DNA of 45,456 nucleotides from an uncultured Bacteroidales bacterium (lineage in GTDB: Bacteria; Bacteroidota; Bacteroidia; Bacteroidales; CHK158-818): contig CASGEW010000013.1 of the NCBI GenBank assembly GCA_949300615.1, positions 1 to 45,456 of the forward strand, written 5' to 3'. The translations under genes were made by a program, and so were the position numbers. Position 1 is the first letter of the stretch; each line of letters opens with the position of its first letter. Positions 1 to 11,995 of the stretch are shown piece after piece. The notes under the pieces were generated by a model. The model made no database searches, was not told the origin of the DNA, and was given only the letters and a program-made list of their open reading frames with translations.

Positions 1-634
1 CCCGGTCGATATGAACCATGCGTCCGGCCATACGGTTCAAGATTTCGGTCTGGTGGGAGACATAAAGGATGGTCGTGCCTCTCTTGTTTTCATCCCGCAA
101 CATTTCGTGCATCCGTTCTTCAAACGATTGATCGACATACGAAGAGGGTTCGTCCAACACCAACACCTCGGGCAAGGCTACCAATGCCCGTCCCAACAGG
201 GCCCGCTGCATCTGGCCTCCGGAGAGTTTTCCGATGGTCTTGTCGAACAACCCGGATAATCCCACCCGGGCCAAAACCGATTCCACCTGTTCACGCCGCC
301 TCTTCTTAGGTACATCCGCTCCATATTTTCCCAAAAATCCGGATGCCACCACCTCGGCAACGGTTATCGGAAAACGATGGTCTATCTCACTCTTCTGAGG
401 TAGGTAGCCCACGTTCAAATCCACAACAGGTTGCCCGTCGCGATAGAAACGGATTGCTCCTTCATCGGGCTTTTTCAACCCGAGCAAGGTGCGGAGCAGG
501 GTTGTTTTCCCTCCTCCATTCGGCCCCGTAATGCCGATAAAATCACCTCTATGGATTGTGTAGGAGATATTCTCCAATGCAAGAACCGAATCGTAACGGA
601 CGGTCAATCCGGCTATTTCAATCTGCGTATTCAC
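1..634 (-). CDS. Metal ABC transporter ATP-binding protein (ZnuC/MntB-like), partial
   Basis: This is the cytoplasmic ATPase of a zinc/manganese-type ABC importer. Translation from a GTG at 634 gives Walker A GPNGGGKTT, Q-loop YLPQKSEID, ABC signature LSGGQMQR, Walker B VLVLDEPSS, the D-loop and the H-loop SHQ, all in the expected order. GTG is chosen because no in-frame ATG precedes the Walker A region and a TAA lies two codons upstream of the GTG. The start overlaps the end of the upstream binding-protein gene by 17 bases, so the two genes are probably translationally coupled. The 3' end runs off the window at position 1, after the H-loop. The permease gene would be expected beyond the edge. 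The metal cannot be told from the ATPase. Confidence 0.9.
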   Translation of the reverse strand, partial: MNTQIEIAGLTVRYDSVLALENISYTIHRGDFIGITGPNGGGKTTLLRTLLGLKKPDEGAIRFYRDGQPVVDLNVGYLPQKSEIDHRFPITVAEVVASGFLGKYGADVPKKRRREQVESVLARVGLSGLFDKTIGKLSGGQMQRALLGRALVALPEVLVLDEPSSYVDQSFEERMHEMLRDENKRGTTILYVSHQTEILNRMAGRMVHIDR

Positions 635-1505
635 GGCTTAAAATATTAATCATCGCCAACTGTTCATCAATCCAATTATAATTAAGCGGATTTATCTCTA
701 TGACTTTCCCATCGAACTCTTGGGCAAACACCTCGATGTTCTTACGGTCGAACTCTTTCTGGACAAAGAATACTTTGGCCTGCTTCTCGCGAGCCAAATC
801 CACCATCTCTTTAAAATGTTTGACAGACGGTTCTTTCCCGTCCGATTCGAGACTGATCTGTTCCAATCCATAATCCCGGGCCAAATAGCTCAACGACGGA
901 TGAAAAACTACGAAAGCCTTTCCTTTCAACGAAGCCAATCGATCCGTGAAAATCGAATCTACCTGACTGACCTCGGCTAACAGGTTCTTATAATTTTCCT
1001 CATACTCCGATTGATGTTCCGGATCAAGCTCAACAAAAGCATTGTACATATTTCTTATAATAATCACCGTCTGGCGGGGCGAGCACCAGATATGCGGATT
1101 CACTCCCGAATAATGAATATGCGATTTCTCCACCTCCGTACTATCCACCTGAACCGTATCGGAAAGCAATTCTACCCCTCTCGAATTATCAAACACCTGC
1201 AAGCCGGGAGTATTCTGAATCAGTTTATCCAACCACGCTATCTCAAACCCGATGTAGCCGATTTTAAAGTAGGCCTCACTTTTGGCCGCCTTTACCAACA
1301 ACGAGGGAGAGGGATCGTAGGTCTCCGGACTACTTCCTTCGGGGACAATGCAATTTATTTCAAACCTGCCTCCGGCAATCTTCTCTGCAAAATATTTTTG
1401 AGGTTGAATCGTTACGGTAATAGCTGCTTTTTTTGTTTCCATATTCACACACGAAAACAAAACAGTGCAGCAAAACAACATAAACAAGAGTTCGACTCGT
1501 TTCAT
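618..1505 (-). CDS. Metal ABC transporter substrate-binding lipoprotein (ZnuA/TroA family)
   Basis: This 295-residue protein is the cluster A-I metal-binding component of the importer whose ATPase follows. It has a lipoprotein signal with lipobox LFSC (Cys19). Family motifs are visible: GSSPETYDPSPS around residues 57-68, GVNPHIW (His138) and VVFHPSLSYLARDYG (His202), followed by a long helix region and a C-terminal INPL segment. The usual first ligand His (PHxYEP in the family) is Glu61 here. The His-rich loop of classical ZnuA is reduced to a short SHIHYSG segment near residues 129-134. It starts the operon; its promoter and a palindrome lie just upstream. Zinc is the likeliest substrate, but manganese or iron cannot be excluded. 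Confidence 0.88.
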   Translation of the reverse strand: MKRVELLFMLFCCTVLFSCVNMETKKAAITVTIQPQKYFAEKIAGGRFEINCIVPEGSSPETYDPSPSLLVKAAKSEAYFKIGYIGFEIAWLDKLIQNTPGLQVFDNSRGVELLSDTVQVDSTEVEKSHIHYSGVNPHIWCSPRQTVIIIRNMYNAFVELDPEHQSEYEENYKNLLAEVSQVDSIFTDRLASLKGKAFVVFHPSLSYLARDYGLEQISLESDGKEPSVKHFKEMVDLAREKQAKVFFVQKEFDRKNIEVFAQEFDGKVIEINPLNYNWIDEQLAMINILSREYAD

Positions 1506-1514
1506 TCTTTTTTA

Positions 1515-1536
1515 CCTTGAAATATACTTTCCAAGG
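1515..1536. promoter_or_regulatory. Palindromic candidate operator over the importer start site
   Basis: CCTTGAAA (1515-1522) and TTCCAAGG (1529-1536) form an 8-base inverted repeat with one mismatch and a 6-base spacer. It covers the predicted transcription start of the metal importer. That position suits a metal-sensing repressor; the regulator is not identified here. Confidence 0.45.
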
Positions 1537-1538
1537 TA

Positions 1539-1569
1539 CAAATATACAACATATATCTAAATAGGCAAA
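1539..1569 (-). promoter_or_regulatory. Bacteroidales-type promoter of the metal importer operon
   Basis: On the minus strand a -7 box TATATTTG (1546-1539) is preceded by TTTG (1569-1566) with a 19-base spacer, a full match to the Bacteroidota consensus. The predicted start near 1533 leaves a leader of about 28 bases before the binding-protein ATG. Confidence 0.8.
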
Positions 1570-1774
1570 TATATATATTTTTATCAATTTTGATTAACAT
1601 ATATAAAATAATTTATACTATATTGGAATTCAGCCATTTGAAATGGACAAAACAAGAGAATCCATCGTCGAAAAATTATTATTTATTAACAACAGTCCTA
1701 TTCTACCTCATCTTTACAGCGCCCCGACATATTATATATACACGGAAAGCTGCTCAATTGTCGGTTATCCTGTA

Positions 1775-1782
1775 TATCTTTG
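1775..1782 (+). promoter_or_regulatory. Candidate -7 box for the M20 amidohydrolase gene
   Basis: TATCTTTG matches TAnnTTTG on the plus strand. The predicted start near 1788 gives a leader of about 70 bases that contains an 8-base inverted repeat, CTGTTTCC (1801-1808) and GGAAACAG (1831-1838). No well-spaced -33 box is seen. The intergenic stretch 1570-1770 upstream is AT-rich and holds nothing else I recognise. Confidence 0.45.
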
Positions 1783-1860
1783 TCAAAAAAATCGGAGAAT
1801 CTGTTTCCATCCTGGTCGCCACACGGCAAGGGAAACAGGGTTCTGACAAAACAAAAAACA

Positions 1861-3048
1861 ATGAAAAAAGAGATCTCGGCCTTAGGCAATCAATTAAACG
1901 AACAACTCCTCTCCTTTTACAGGCACCTGCACCAATATCCTGAACTCTCTTTTGAAGAGAAAGAGACGGCTGCTTTTGTAACCCGTATCTTAACCCGCGA
2001 GGGTATCCCCTTTCAGGAGCACATAGGAGGATACGGTATCCTGGCTCGGATCGAGGGAAAGAACCCCACATCCAAAATTATCGGATTACGGGCCGATATG
2101 GACGCTCTGCCCATACAGGAGGAGACCGGACTCTCGTACCAATCCTGCCACGATGGCGTCATGCACGCTTGCGGACACGATGCCCATACGGCTTGTCTGT
2201 TGGGATGTGCCCTGTTGCTCAACCGGCTGCGACACAAGCTGACCGGAACGGTTCTGCTGATTTTTCAACCGGCGGAAGAACGGCACCCGGGAGGGGCCCG
2301 GCTGATGCTGCAAGACGGTGTATTCGATACATACCGCCCCGAACTGATCATCGGACAACACGTCAATGCCGAAGTTCCATGCGGATCGCTGGCCATGGGC
2401 GAAGGGTGCATCATGGCATCGGCCGACGAGTTTCACCTGGTTATCCGCGGGAAAGGCGGACACGGAGCCATGCCCTACAAACTGAACGACACGGTACTGG
2501 CCGCAGCACAAACCGTCGTCTCGTTGCAACAGCTGGTCAGCCGCCGGCACAATCCCTTTATCCCGGCCGTCATTACGGTGGGTAAATTCATGGCAGAGGG
2601 AGCCACCAACATCATCCCCGACCATGTAAACCTGTCGGGTACGCTTCGTTGCATGGATGAAAAAGAGCGGAAAAGATTACAACAACTTATCCGCGAAACG
2701 GTACAGCTAACGGCCCAATGTTACGGCTGCCAATGCGACATAGATATGAAAGACGGCTATCCGTCGGTTATCAACGACCCGGTTATTACACAAAAAGCCC
2801 GTGCTTTTGCCGGAGAACTTTGGGGAGATGAGGCCATATTGCCCATCGAAAAACGGATGACCGCAGAGGATTTCGGATTTTTCTCGGCAACGGTTCCCTC
2901 CACCTTCTACCGTTTGGGCATCCAAAGCGAAGCCACCCGCCAATTCGGAGATCAACACACCGCAACCTTCGGGATAGACGAACGCGCCCTGAAAATCGGC
3001 ATGGAGACATTATCCTACCTGGCAGTTCGTTTCCTGGAAGAGCCTTAA
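1861..3048 (+). CDS. M20D-family amidohydrolase (N-acyl amino acid / hippurate hydrolase type)
   Basis: This 395-residue cytoplasmic metallopeptidase-family enzyme most likely hydrolyses the amide bond of an N-acyl amino acid. Motifs in order: RHLHQYPELSFEE (21-33), GLRADMDALP (75-84), MHACGHDAHT (101-110) with ligand candidates Cys104 and His106, FQPAEE (135-140), GQHVNA (His167), GKGGHGAMP in the lid domain, MTAEDFGFF, and a C-terminal DQHTATFG. Cys104 marks it as subgroup D. ATG 1861 is preferred over upstream in-frame codons because it begins the conserved helix and lies downstream of the candidate -7 box. It is transcribed divergently from the metal importer, and its last four bases overlap the stop of the converging GNAT gene. 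The exact substrate is unknown. Confidence 0.9.
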   Translation: MKKEISALGNQLNEQLLSFYRHLHQYPELSFEEKETAAFVTRILTREGIPFQEHIGGYGILARIEGKNPTSKIIGLRADMDALPIQEETGLSYQSCHDGVMHACGHDAHTACLLGCALLLNRLRHKLTGTVLLIFQPAEERHPGGARLMLQDGVFDTYRPELIIGQHVNAEVPCGSLAMGEGCIMASADEFHLVIRGKGGHGAMPYKLNDTVLAAAQTVVSLQQLVSRRHNPFIPAVITVGKFMAEGATNIIPDHVNLSGTLRCMDEKERKRLQQLIRETVQLTAQCYGCQCDIDMKDGYPSVINDPVITQKARAFAGELWGDEAILPIEKRMTAEDFGFFSATVPSTFYRLGIQSEATRQFGDQHTATFGIDERALKIGMETLSYLAVRFLEEP

Positions 3049-3590
3049 ACATCCTTTTCTACGCCATACACCTGGGCATATAACCGGCTCTTTATCTCTT
3101 GATAACGGGTGGCAAAATCTGTCATACGGCAAGTCATCAGGTAGAGGTGCAACGGGTGTTTTGTGGCATCATAAGGTGGTTGTATGTAATCGTATTCAGG
3201 ATGCAACACAAAACCCAGCGACTCGTAAAACCGGATTCTCCGGATACAAATATCGTCATCGGGATGCTCTACTTCAAGCACAATCGGGGTATCGTCCTCC
3301 GCTATAAATGCCTGCAAGATTTCTCTCCCAATCCCTTTGCCTCGGCAAGTACCATCGACAGCAAAATGCTCTACATACCGCCAATCGGGCCATTGCCAAT
3401 ACGAAAGCAATCCCACGCCACGACCATCTTTTTCAATAACGGCCAGGTGGAACGTTTCGTTCTCTTTCAACAACCGCTTTACTTGGTCGAACTCCCGTCG
3501 TTCATCAACCGGGAAAGAGTCCTCATAAACGGAACGGATATAATCCAATGTTTTGACATCCGTTTCCGACACCGGAACAAATTTCACCAT
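3045..3590 (-). CDS. GNAT family N-acetyltransferase
   Basis: The 181-residue protein has a GNAT fold. The central strand WRYVEHFAVD is followed by the acetyl-CoA pyrophosphate loop CRGKGIGREIL (about residues 81-91), then a region rich in Glu and Asp (VLEVEHPDDD) and RIRFYESLGF, the alpha4 region found in many members. The end of the protein (YATRYQEIKS-like) is family-specific. It begins 35 bases after the stop of the upstream beta-helix gene, with no promoter in between, so it is probably co-transcribed with it. The acceptor substrate cannot be inferred. Confidence 0.85.
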   Translation of the reverse strand: MVKFVPVSETDVKTLDYIRSVYEDSFPVDERREFDQVKRLLKENETFHLAVIEKDGRGVGLLSYWQWPDWRYVEHFAVDGTCRGKGIGREILQAFIAEDDTPIVLEVEHPDDDICIRRIRFYESLGFVLHPEYDYIQPPYDATKHPLHLYLMTCRMTDFATRYQEIKSRLYAQVYGVEKDV

Positions 3591-3625
3591 ATCTAACTGC
3601 TTTAATCGTTTACTATCATATTTCT

Positions 3626-5671
3626 TTATTCCCTGTCATTGGTAACCGTTTCCATATATCTGTTTTCCCAGGGGCCAATGGATTCAAACGGTATGGGTAA
3701 GAGCCCGAAACGTTGCAAAAGAGCACTATCCAGGTAGTAGTCGAGCCCGACATCATCTGCTGTATTGGAGGTAACAACGCTATTGTTTTGCAACACATTG
3801 CTCCCGTTCTCCCGTAAGAACAATCCGTTACAATCTACCACCAGATTATCGGAAACAAAGTTCCGGTCGGCATGCGCTTTTATATCTTCGTTCAACTCCG
3901 GATAACGGGTTTTGTACAACTCGGAACTGATATCGACATCCTCATACAACTCCTTTTGTTTCTGGGGTGATTCCAACGAGCTTTTCCACCGATCGCCCCA
4001 CGGGGTAAAGCTAACTGCGGCAAAGCATTTATAAAACAGATTGTTCTCTACGTGATTGTCTTTTCCCCCGTGTATCTGGACAGCCCCGAAAATAACCGAG
4101 CCGCACTGTTCAAATACATTGCCATACACCTTGGCTCCGGAAATCATGTCGTCCAAACGGACGCCTGCCGCGCCATTGTGGGTTCCTCCTACGATATGGC
4201 GCCAATGGTTGTAACGAACCACAATACCCCGGTAGGTAGGATTCGACCACATATCCATGCCCCCCTGATCATCGCTCTCCTTTACCAAATCGAAAAATTG
4301 GTTGTACTCTATCAGCACATCATTCCCGTTAATACGTAAAGCCGAAGAGGTAGAGCCCTGGAACAGGTTGTGCCGGATGGAGAGACCCGCCCCGTCGAAA
4401 AGTACGGCCGGCTCATAGGTATGTTTAAAGAGCGAGAAATTCTCAACGATTGTATTCTCCACCACATATCCGGCCGGATCAAGGCTCTTGCGGTCTCCTC
4501 CGCGGGCTACAATTCCACTGCATCCCAACTCCTGCAACAAGCACCCATCAACGGTATGGTTCTTCCCATCGGTCAGGTGTAGCGCATCGCATCCGAACTG
4601 GGCGATACGGCAATCTTTCAACCGGACATTCTCCCCTCCTGCAACATCGATTGCCGAGCAACGGCCGCCCCGGAAAGAGAGGCCATTCAGGGTCAGGTTG
4701 TCAAAGTTCGATACCGACAACATATACGGAGCACTCAATACGGAAACCGTAACGAAATCCGATTTCCGATCGAACGCCTCGGGAGCGTACCAATACAAGA
4801 TACCCCTGTCTCTATCCACGTAATACTCTCCCGGAGCATCGAGCTCGCACAACAGGTTCAACCCATAGTAGCGGAATCCATCCCGGTATCCATAAGAATG
4901 GTCGGGCTTTTCAAGCGATATTTGATGCTTGACGGTATCTATTTCGGCTATTTTCTGGAAGGATTCGCTCCAATCCCAGTACCAATAACCGTTTAAACAC
5001 GCCTCCGGTTCCTCTATCCACCGGTTGATACGGGCATCCTTATATTCAAAAACGCCCTCTTTGGTCCCATGACAGTTAAGCCATGTCGGAGGTAGGGTTG
5101 TCGCTCCCAATGCTTTCCCGGCGATGGTAAACTCTCCGTTCGGCCAACGGGCCAGTTGTTGTCGTTGTCCCTGCCAATAGAGGTCCAGTCTGTCTTCGCG
5201 CTCTATCAGCGTTCCGAACGATTCGATACCGGCCTTTTTCAAATCGGCCTGCCAGATTTTTCCTCTCACCTCCGGGGACAGACGATCCAACACAGAGCGG
5301 TCGGTCACCCGCTTCCACCTTTTTAGCTGGACGTCTCCGGTCAAAACAGGCGTTTCACCCGGATAAGCCGCCAGCTCCAACGGGGCCTCCGACCCGTTTC
5401 CCGACAACGACAACGTCTCCTCTACCGGATACACGCCGTCTCTAAAATAGAGCTGTACCTTTATGCCGGGATTCTCCGCCCGAAATGCTTGTACCTTTTT
5501 TATTGCATGGGCTACGGTTTTCCAAGGACGTTGTTCGGTTCCCGGGGCCTTGTCGCTCCCTTGGGGCGACACAAAGAAATCGGCTGACTGTTGTGCAAAA
5601 GCCAACGTAGGGATCGTCCAATACAGAGATACCACGATCCCTACGACATACCATACGCGTGAAATTTTCAT
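3626..5671 (-). CDS. Secreted right-handed parallel beta-helix protein, likely carbohydrate-active
   Basis: This 681-residue exported protein has a signal peptide (hydrophobic to about residue 26, ending AFAQ). A DFFVSPQGSDKAPGTEQRPW segment follows at about 31-50, typical of the first turn of bacterial beta-helix proteins, and the middle is rich in N-x-(V/I/L)-x-(N/D) repeats such as VRLKDCRIAQFG, HTVDGCLLQELG and LSIRHNLFQG, as expected for pectin-lyase-like solenoids. An inserted domain at about 110-280 (LTGDVQLKRWKR, YWQGQRQQLARWPNG) resembles the layout of GH141-like beta-helix glycosidases. That family match is my inference; no catalytic residues could be assigned. It lies downstream of the secA terminator and upstream of the GNAT gene. 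I saw no promoter box before it. Confidence 0.8.
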   Translation of the reverse strand: MKISRVWYVVGIVVSLYWTIPTLAFAQQSADFFVSPQGSDKAPGTEQRPWKTVAHAIKKVQAFRAENPGIKVQLYFRDGVYPVEETLSLSGNGSEAPLELAAYPGETPVLTGDVQLKRWKRVTDRSVLDRLSPEVRGKIWQADLKKAGIESFGTLIEREDRLDLYWQGQRQQLARWPNGEFTIAGKALGATTLPPTWLNCHGTKEGVFEYKDARINRWIEEPEACLNGYWYWDWSESFQKIAEIDTVKHQISLEKPDHSYGYRDGFRYYGLNLLCELDAPGEYYVDRDRGILYWYAPEAFDRKSDFVTVSVLSAPYMLSVSNFDNLTLNGLSFRGGRCSAIDVAGGENVRLKDCRIAQFGCDALHLTDGKNHTVDGCLLQELGCSGIVARGGDRKSLDPAGYVVENTIVENFSLFKHTYEPAVLFDGAGLSIRHNLFQGSTSSALRINGNDVLIEYNQFFDLVKESDDQGGMDMWSNPTYRGIVVRYNHWRHIVGGTHNGAAGVRLDDMISGAKVYGNVFEQCGSVIFGAVQIHGGKDNHVENNLFYKCFAAVSFTPWGDRWKSSLESPQKQKELYEDVDISSELYKTRYPELNEDIKAHADRNFVSDNLVVDCNGLFLRENGSNVLQNNSVVTSNTADDVGLDYYLDSALLQRFGLLPIPFESIGPWENRYMETVTNDRE

Positions 5672-5706
5672 GATAAAAGGTGTTTTTAAAGCTGTTCATA
5701 AAAAGA

Positions 5707-5730
5707 TAGCCCGATAAAGATACCGGGCTA
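5707..5730 (-). terminator. Rho-independent terminator after secA
   Basis: TAGCCCG (5707-5713) and CGGGCTA (5724-5730) form a 7-base stem. On the minus strand it is followed by a T-rich stretch (TCTTTTTATG). It ends transcription from the secA unit before the beta-helix gene. Confidence 0.75.
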
Positions 5731-5911
5731 CTCGTAGAAATTTCTATTTTGGTCTCCGGGGCAAGAGGGTTATACCTCCCGTCCGTGACAGTTCTTGTAT
5801 TTCTTTCCGCTTCCGCAGGGGCACGGATCATTACGGCCTACACGAGGGGCTGCCTGTACGGGCATGGGTTTGGGCCGTTGCGGGGCAGCAGAGCCTCCCT
5901 GTCCGCCGATT

Positions 5912-9046
<3,135 letters not shown>

Positions 9047-9138
9047 ATTTGTTTTTGTCTATTTTTCGTTTGATGTACCGGTCTCATTTCCGGTGTTTTA
9101 TGTTATTCTTTTATCGAATATTTTTAAGGTTATCCATC

Positions 9139-10725
9139 CTATCGCCAAAACTCGGGTAGGATTTCCTCGGACGCCGCATTCGGAGAACGGATTCGCAGGA
9201 TACTCGATACGGTAGGCGCTATCGATGTCGCCTTGATCTGGCGGGTAATGCGTTCCGGTTTTATGTTACGGCCGAAGAAGATAACGGGTGCCGGAGTGGC
9301 ATTGTTGCGGATATATTCGCGTGTTCCGTTCATATCTTCGTGCACGATTTCCCATCCCGGGCGAATCTCCAACCACAAATCGCCTGAAAAATCCCGATGG
9401 AAACCGTTGCGCATGGCTTCTACCCGGTCGTTCCATTTGCCGTGCATCAACTGGTGCGAGGTAACCACGTCTTGTACACCGGCCATCTGAACAAGGAATT
9501 CTGCGGCTTTCGTTTGAAATTCTTCGATATCTATCAGTTTGTCGGATATGGCTTTGCGATTCAAAAACAGTTGTCCGTTGTGATAACCCTCTACCCAACG
9601 CTGCTCTCCATAGATCGCCATCAAATACATATTCAACAGCGAAACGGCCCGTTTGGGGAAGAACTCGCCCGCAGGAACGCCAAAACTGCTCACCTCTTTG
9701 CCCTCTCCGTCAAAATGACCGGTAGAAGAGACAAAAATCAAGACATTGTTCAATCCTACTTTTCGATCTATCAGATCGAGCAACCGGGCAATCTCCGCGT
9801 CTAAACGCAGGTAGGTATCCTGTACCTCGGTACTGTATTCTTGAAGGTCTTTATATTGATAATTGGAAGCTGAATAGCCTACGCTTAAAAAATCCGGAAC
9901 CTCTTTCAGCCCGAACTGTATATGGTCAAAGAGCAAAGCCACCATACGGGTTACCTCCCGGTTTATCAGCCCGCTCGATTTCAGGTCGATAAATTGTTTC
10001 TCCTTGCTTTTCGAGAGATCGTGTTTAAATGCCATCTCCTGGGAGGGTGCATACGGGATATGGTGATACTGCTGTATGGGCAACAACGGTTCCCACACCA
10101 TCGTATCGATTCGTTTGGACAACGGTGTCTGTTGGTTATCCTGCTCCACGTACCAGGGCATCTCCTTATAATGGGTGGTAGAGGCCCAGTTCCCGGTAGT
10201 ATTGTCTATCCACAACACCGTGTTGGCAGCGTGTCCGGCACTGATAATAGCCTGTTCGAGCGACGGTGCTACGGCATAGACATCGCTTTTACCTCCCGAG
10301 GCAACTTTGAGTTCATCGCAAATGGTCGAGGTCAACAGGGCTTTGGGGGAGACAAAATCGTCTGTAAAATTCCCCGGTTTTTCCAGGTCGTAAAAGATAG
10401 ATTCTTCCTTGCCTCTTTCTGTATTGAAAACGGTACCCGACACAATGCCGTGATAACAGGGGTTTGTCCCGGTAAAAATAGTAGCGACCGCCGAAGCGCA
10501 ATTCAGGTTGGGGTAATCGAACTTTGCATTTTCATACAGGATGCCCTCGTTCATCAACCGCCTGAACCCGCCACTGCCGAAAGCGTTCTGCATCATCAAC
10601 AGATAGTCGGTCCGCAACTGGTCTATCGTAATGCCCACCACCAGCTTGGGCACATTTACCAACTGTTGTGCCGCCAACGGGGTAGTTGCAAATACCAACA
10701 ATAATGAAGCGAATAGTTTATTCAT
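9139..10725 (-). CDS. Alkaline phosphatase superfamily protein (PafA-like), probable pseudoenzyme
   Basis: The 528-residue exported protein has a signal peptide (LLLVFATTPLAAQ) and the fold of PafA-like phosphatases: VVGITIDQLRTDYL near 29-42, a TIFTGTNPCYHGI segment near 82-94, and TYLRLDAEIARLLDLID near 304-320. Compared from memory with the family, most catalytic positions are changed. The nucleophile Thr/Ser position carries Cys76, the D-Y-x-G-H metal pair reads NYQYK (288-292), the A-D-H-G pair reads STGH (334-337), and the HGSxYxYD ligand region reads NGTREYIRN (466-474). Only Asp35 of the expected metal ligands is kept. It is therefore likely a binding or structural protein. Its start overlaps the DUF4105 stop as ATGA, and secA follows. 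Confidence 0.8.
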   Translation of the reverse strand: MNKLFASLLLVFATTPLAAQQLVNVPKLVVGITIDQLRTDYLLMMQNAFGSGGFRRLMNEGILYENAKFDYPNLNCASAVATIFTGTNPCYHGIVSGTVFNTERGKEESIFYDLEKPGNFTDDFVSPKALLTSTICDELKVASGGKSDVYAVAPSLEQAIISAGHAANTVLWIDNTTGNWASTTHYKEMPWYVEQDNQQTPLSKRIDTMVWEPLLPIQQYHHIPYAPSQEMAFKHDLSKSKEKQFIDLKSSGLINREVTRMVALLFDHIQFGLKEVPDFLSVGYSASNYQYKDLQEYSTEVQDTYLRLDAEIARLLDLIDRKVGLNNVLIFVSSTGHFDGEGKEVSSFGVPAGEFFPKRAVSLLNMYLMAIYGEQRWVEGYHNGQLFLNRKAISDKLIDIEEFQTKAAEFLVQMAGVQDVVTSHQLMHGKWNDRVEAMRNGFHRDFSGDLWLEIRPGWEIVHEDMNGTREYIRNNATPAPVIFFGRNIKPERITRQIKATSIAPTVSSILRIRSPNAASEEILPEFWR

Positions 10726-11948
10726 CTTTTTTCTTTTAAATGCCCGGCTTCTTTTTTTCGACGGGATTTTTGTTCAACCGCGATATGGCACGCCGACCGT
10801 ACCAGCAAAGCTACCATCCATCCGGCAAATGCCGCATTAAATTGCTGCGGAATTACGTTCCAAAGCAGTAGCAATGCCATTACCACGGCAAAGTTAATAA
10901 AATGATAGTAACAGACGATTTTTTTTGCCGATTTTAGCCAAATGGCTATGGCTACGATCCAATGGAAGGGATGCAGCCAGAAACCCGAATAATTGGGATA
11001 GGTGGCCGGATGTTCCGATACGAACATCAGGAAAAACAGTACACACCCCAACAAGCCATAAAACGAAAACAGCCACGTGTCGAACCATCGCAACCGCCAC
11101 CCCCGAAGATATTGAAATACCGAAAGGAGGATCACACATACGGCCCATATCCACGAGACCAACAAAGGCGAAGGTATGTAATAGGCGGGTGATTCCGGTT
11201 CTGTGGGTTCGCTGCTCACCAAAGTATCGGTCTTGCTTACCAACTTTCGGGTTACGGTATCTGATTCAATCCGCGCCGAAGCAAAGGCTTTCATCAGATT
11301 ATCGGGCAAGAAAAGGCTCTCTTGGAAAGTTATCGGCTTGTCTATACGGCTACCCAATGCCAAATCAATCCCGAAGGTAAGCCACGGATCGGGTTGGGTA
11401 CACTCGTGTATAAGCGAACGGAACGTTCCTTGTACAGAGGCGGTATCATACAACAGTTCTCCTCGAATATGGCGCTGAATCATCTCCGCAGCCCGGGTAG
11501 AACAGTTATCAAACAGAAAATTATAACGGTATTCCCGATTCTCCGGCAGGGAGTTCTCATTCAAGGCATGGAATAGGGCGTTTGCTTCGGCCTGCGTCAG
11601 GTTCAACGATTGCTGATACACCGAGGAGTTGCGCATTACATAGCTAAACAAAAAATCTCGAAAACGTTCTATGCCTAACCAGTAATCGGTTTCGCCCTTG
11701 GTAAAGCGATAAATGAAATGGGGGGTATCGAAACTGAATATGCCGTAGTTGTAAATCAGGTCTATTTTCTTGGCCGGACGTTCTATCCGGATGGCCGTAT
11801 GGCCGAAAAGTTCATAGGCCTCCGTCCCCGGCGAGCAAGTAATCAGGCTTACGGACAAGGTATCGCCCGGAGCATCGGCCGATACATCGACAGACGAAAA
11901 TACCAACCAGCATAAAAGGAAAATCTTACTATATACAATTTTGCGCAT
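10722..11948 (-). CDS. DUF4105 / Lnb N-terminal-like membrane protein
   Basis: This 408-residue protein has a signal peptide and a periplasmic DUF4105 domain (about 28-230), then about four to five membrane helices from residue 262 on (LLVSWIWAVCVILLSVF, LFSFYGLLGCVLFFLMF, FINFAVVMALLLLW). A conserved His (ELFGHTAIRI, His50) and Cys (FLFDNCSTR, Cys149) fit the papain-like or transglutaminase-like arrangement proposed for this domain family, seen also at the N terminus of Lnb lacto-N-biosidase-related proteins. The function is not established. It is the first gene of a unit with the phosphatase-like gene (4-base ATGA overlap) and secA, with a promoter 40 bases upstream. Confidence 0.8.
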   Translation of the reverse strand: MRKIVYSKIFLLCWLVFSSVDVSADAPGDTLSVSLITCSPGTEAYELFGHTAIRIERPAKKIDLIYNYGIFSFDTPHFIYRFTKGETDYWLGIERFRDFLFSYVMRNSSVYQQSLNLTQAEANALFHALNENSLPENREYRYNFLFDNCSTRAAEMIQRHIRGELLYDTASVQGTFRSLIHECTQPDPWLTFGIDLALGSRIDKPITFQESLFLPDNLMKAFASARIESDTVTRKLVSKTDTLVSSEPTEPESPAYYIPSPLLVSWIWAVCVILLSVFQYLRGWRLRWFDTWLFSFYGLLGCVLFFLMFVSEHPATYPNYSGFWLHPFHWIVAIAIWLKSAKKIVCYYHFINFAVVMALLLLWNVIPQQFNAAFAGWMVALLVRSACHIAVEQKSRRKKEAGHLKEKR

Positions 11949-11995
11949 AAATGTCCTAACGAAGCCTTTTCTAAAATCAATCGCAATACCGGATG

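Noticed and set aside
1780-1860. Upstream extension of the M20 amidohydrolase frame
   Set aside because: The extra 27 codons have no family similarity, and the -7 box at 1775-1782 places the transcript start after this codon.
1590-1943. 117-codon plus-strand frame upstream of the M20 gene
   Set aside because: It overlaps the M20 start in another frame, has low-complexity AT-rich composition and resembles no family.
9078-9095. Palindrome ACCGGTCTCATTTCCGGT between the phosphatase-like gene and secA
   Set aside because: The 5-base stem has no T run after it and no promoter beside it; it is too small to call a terminator or operator.
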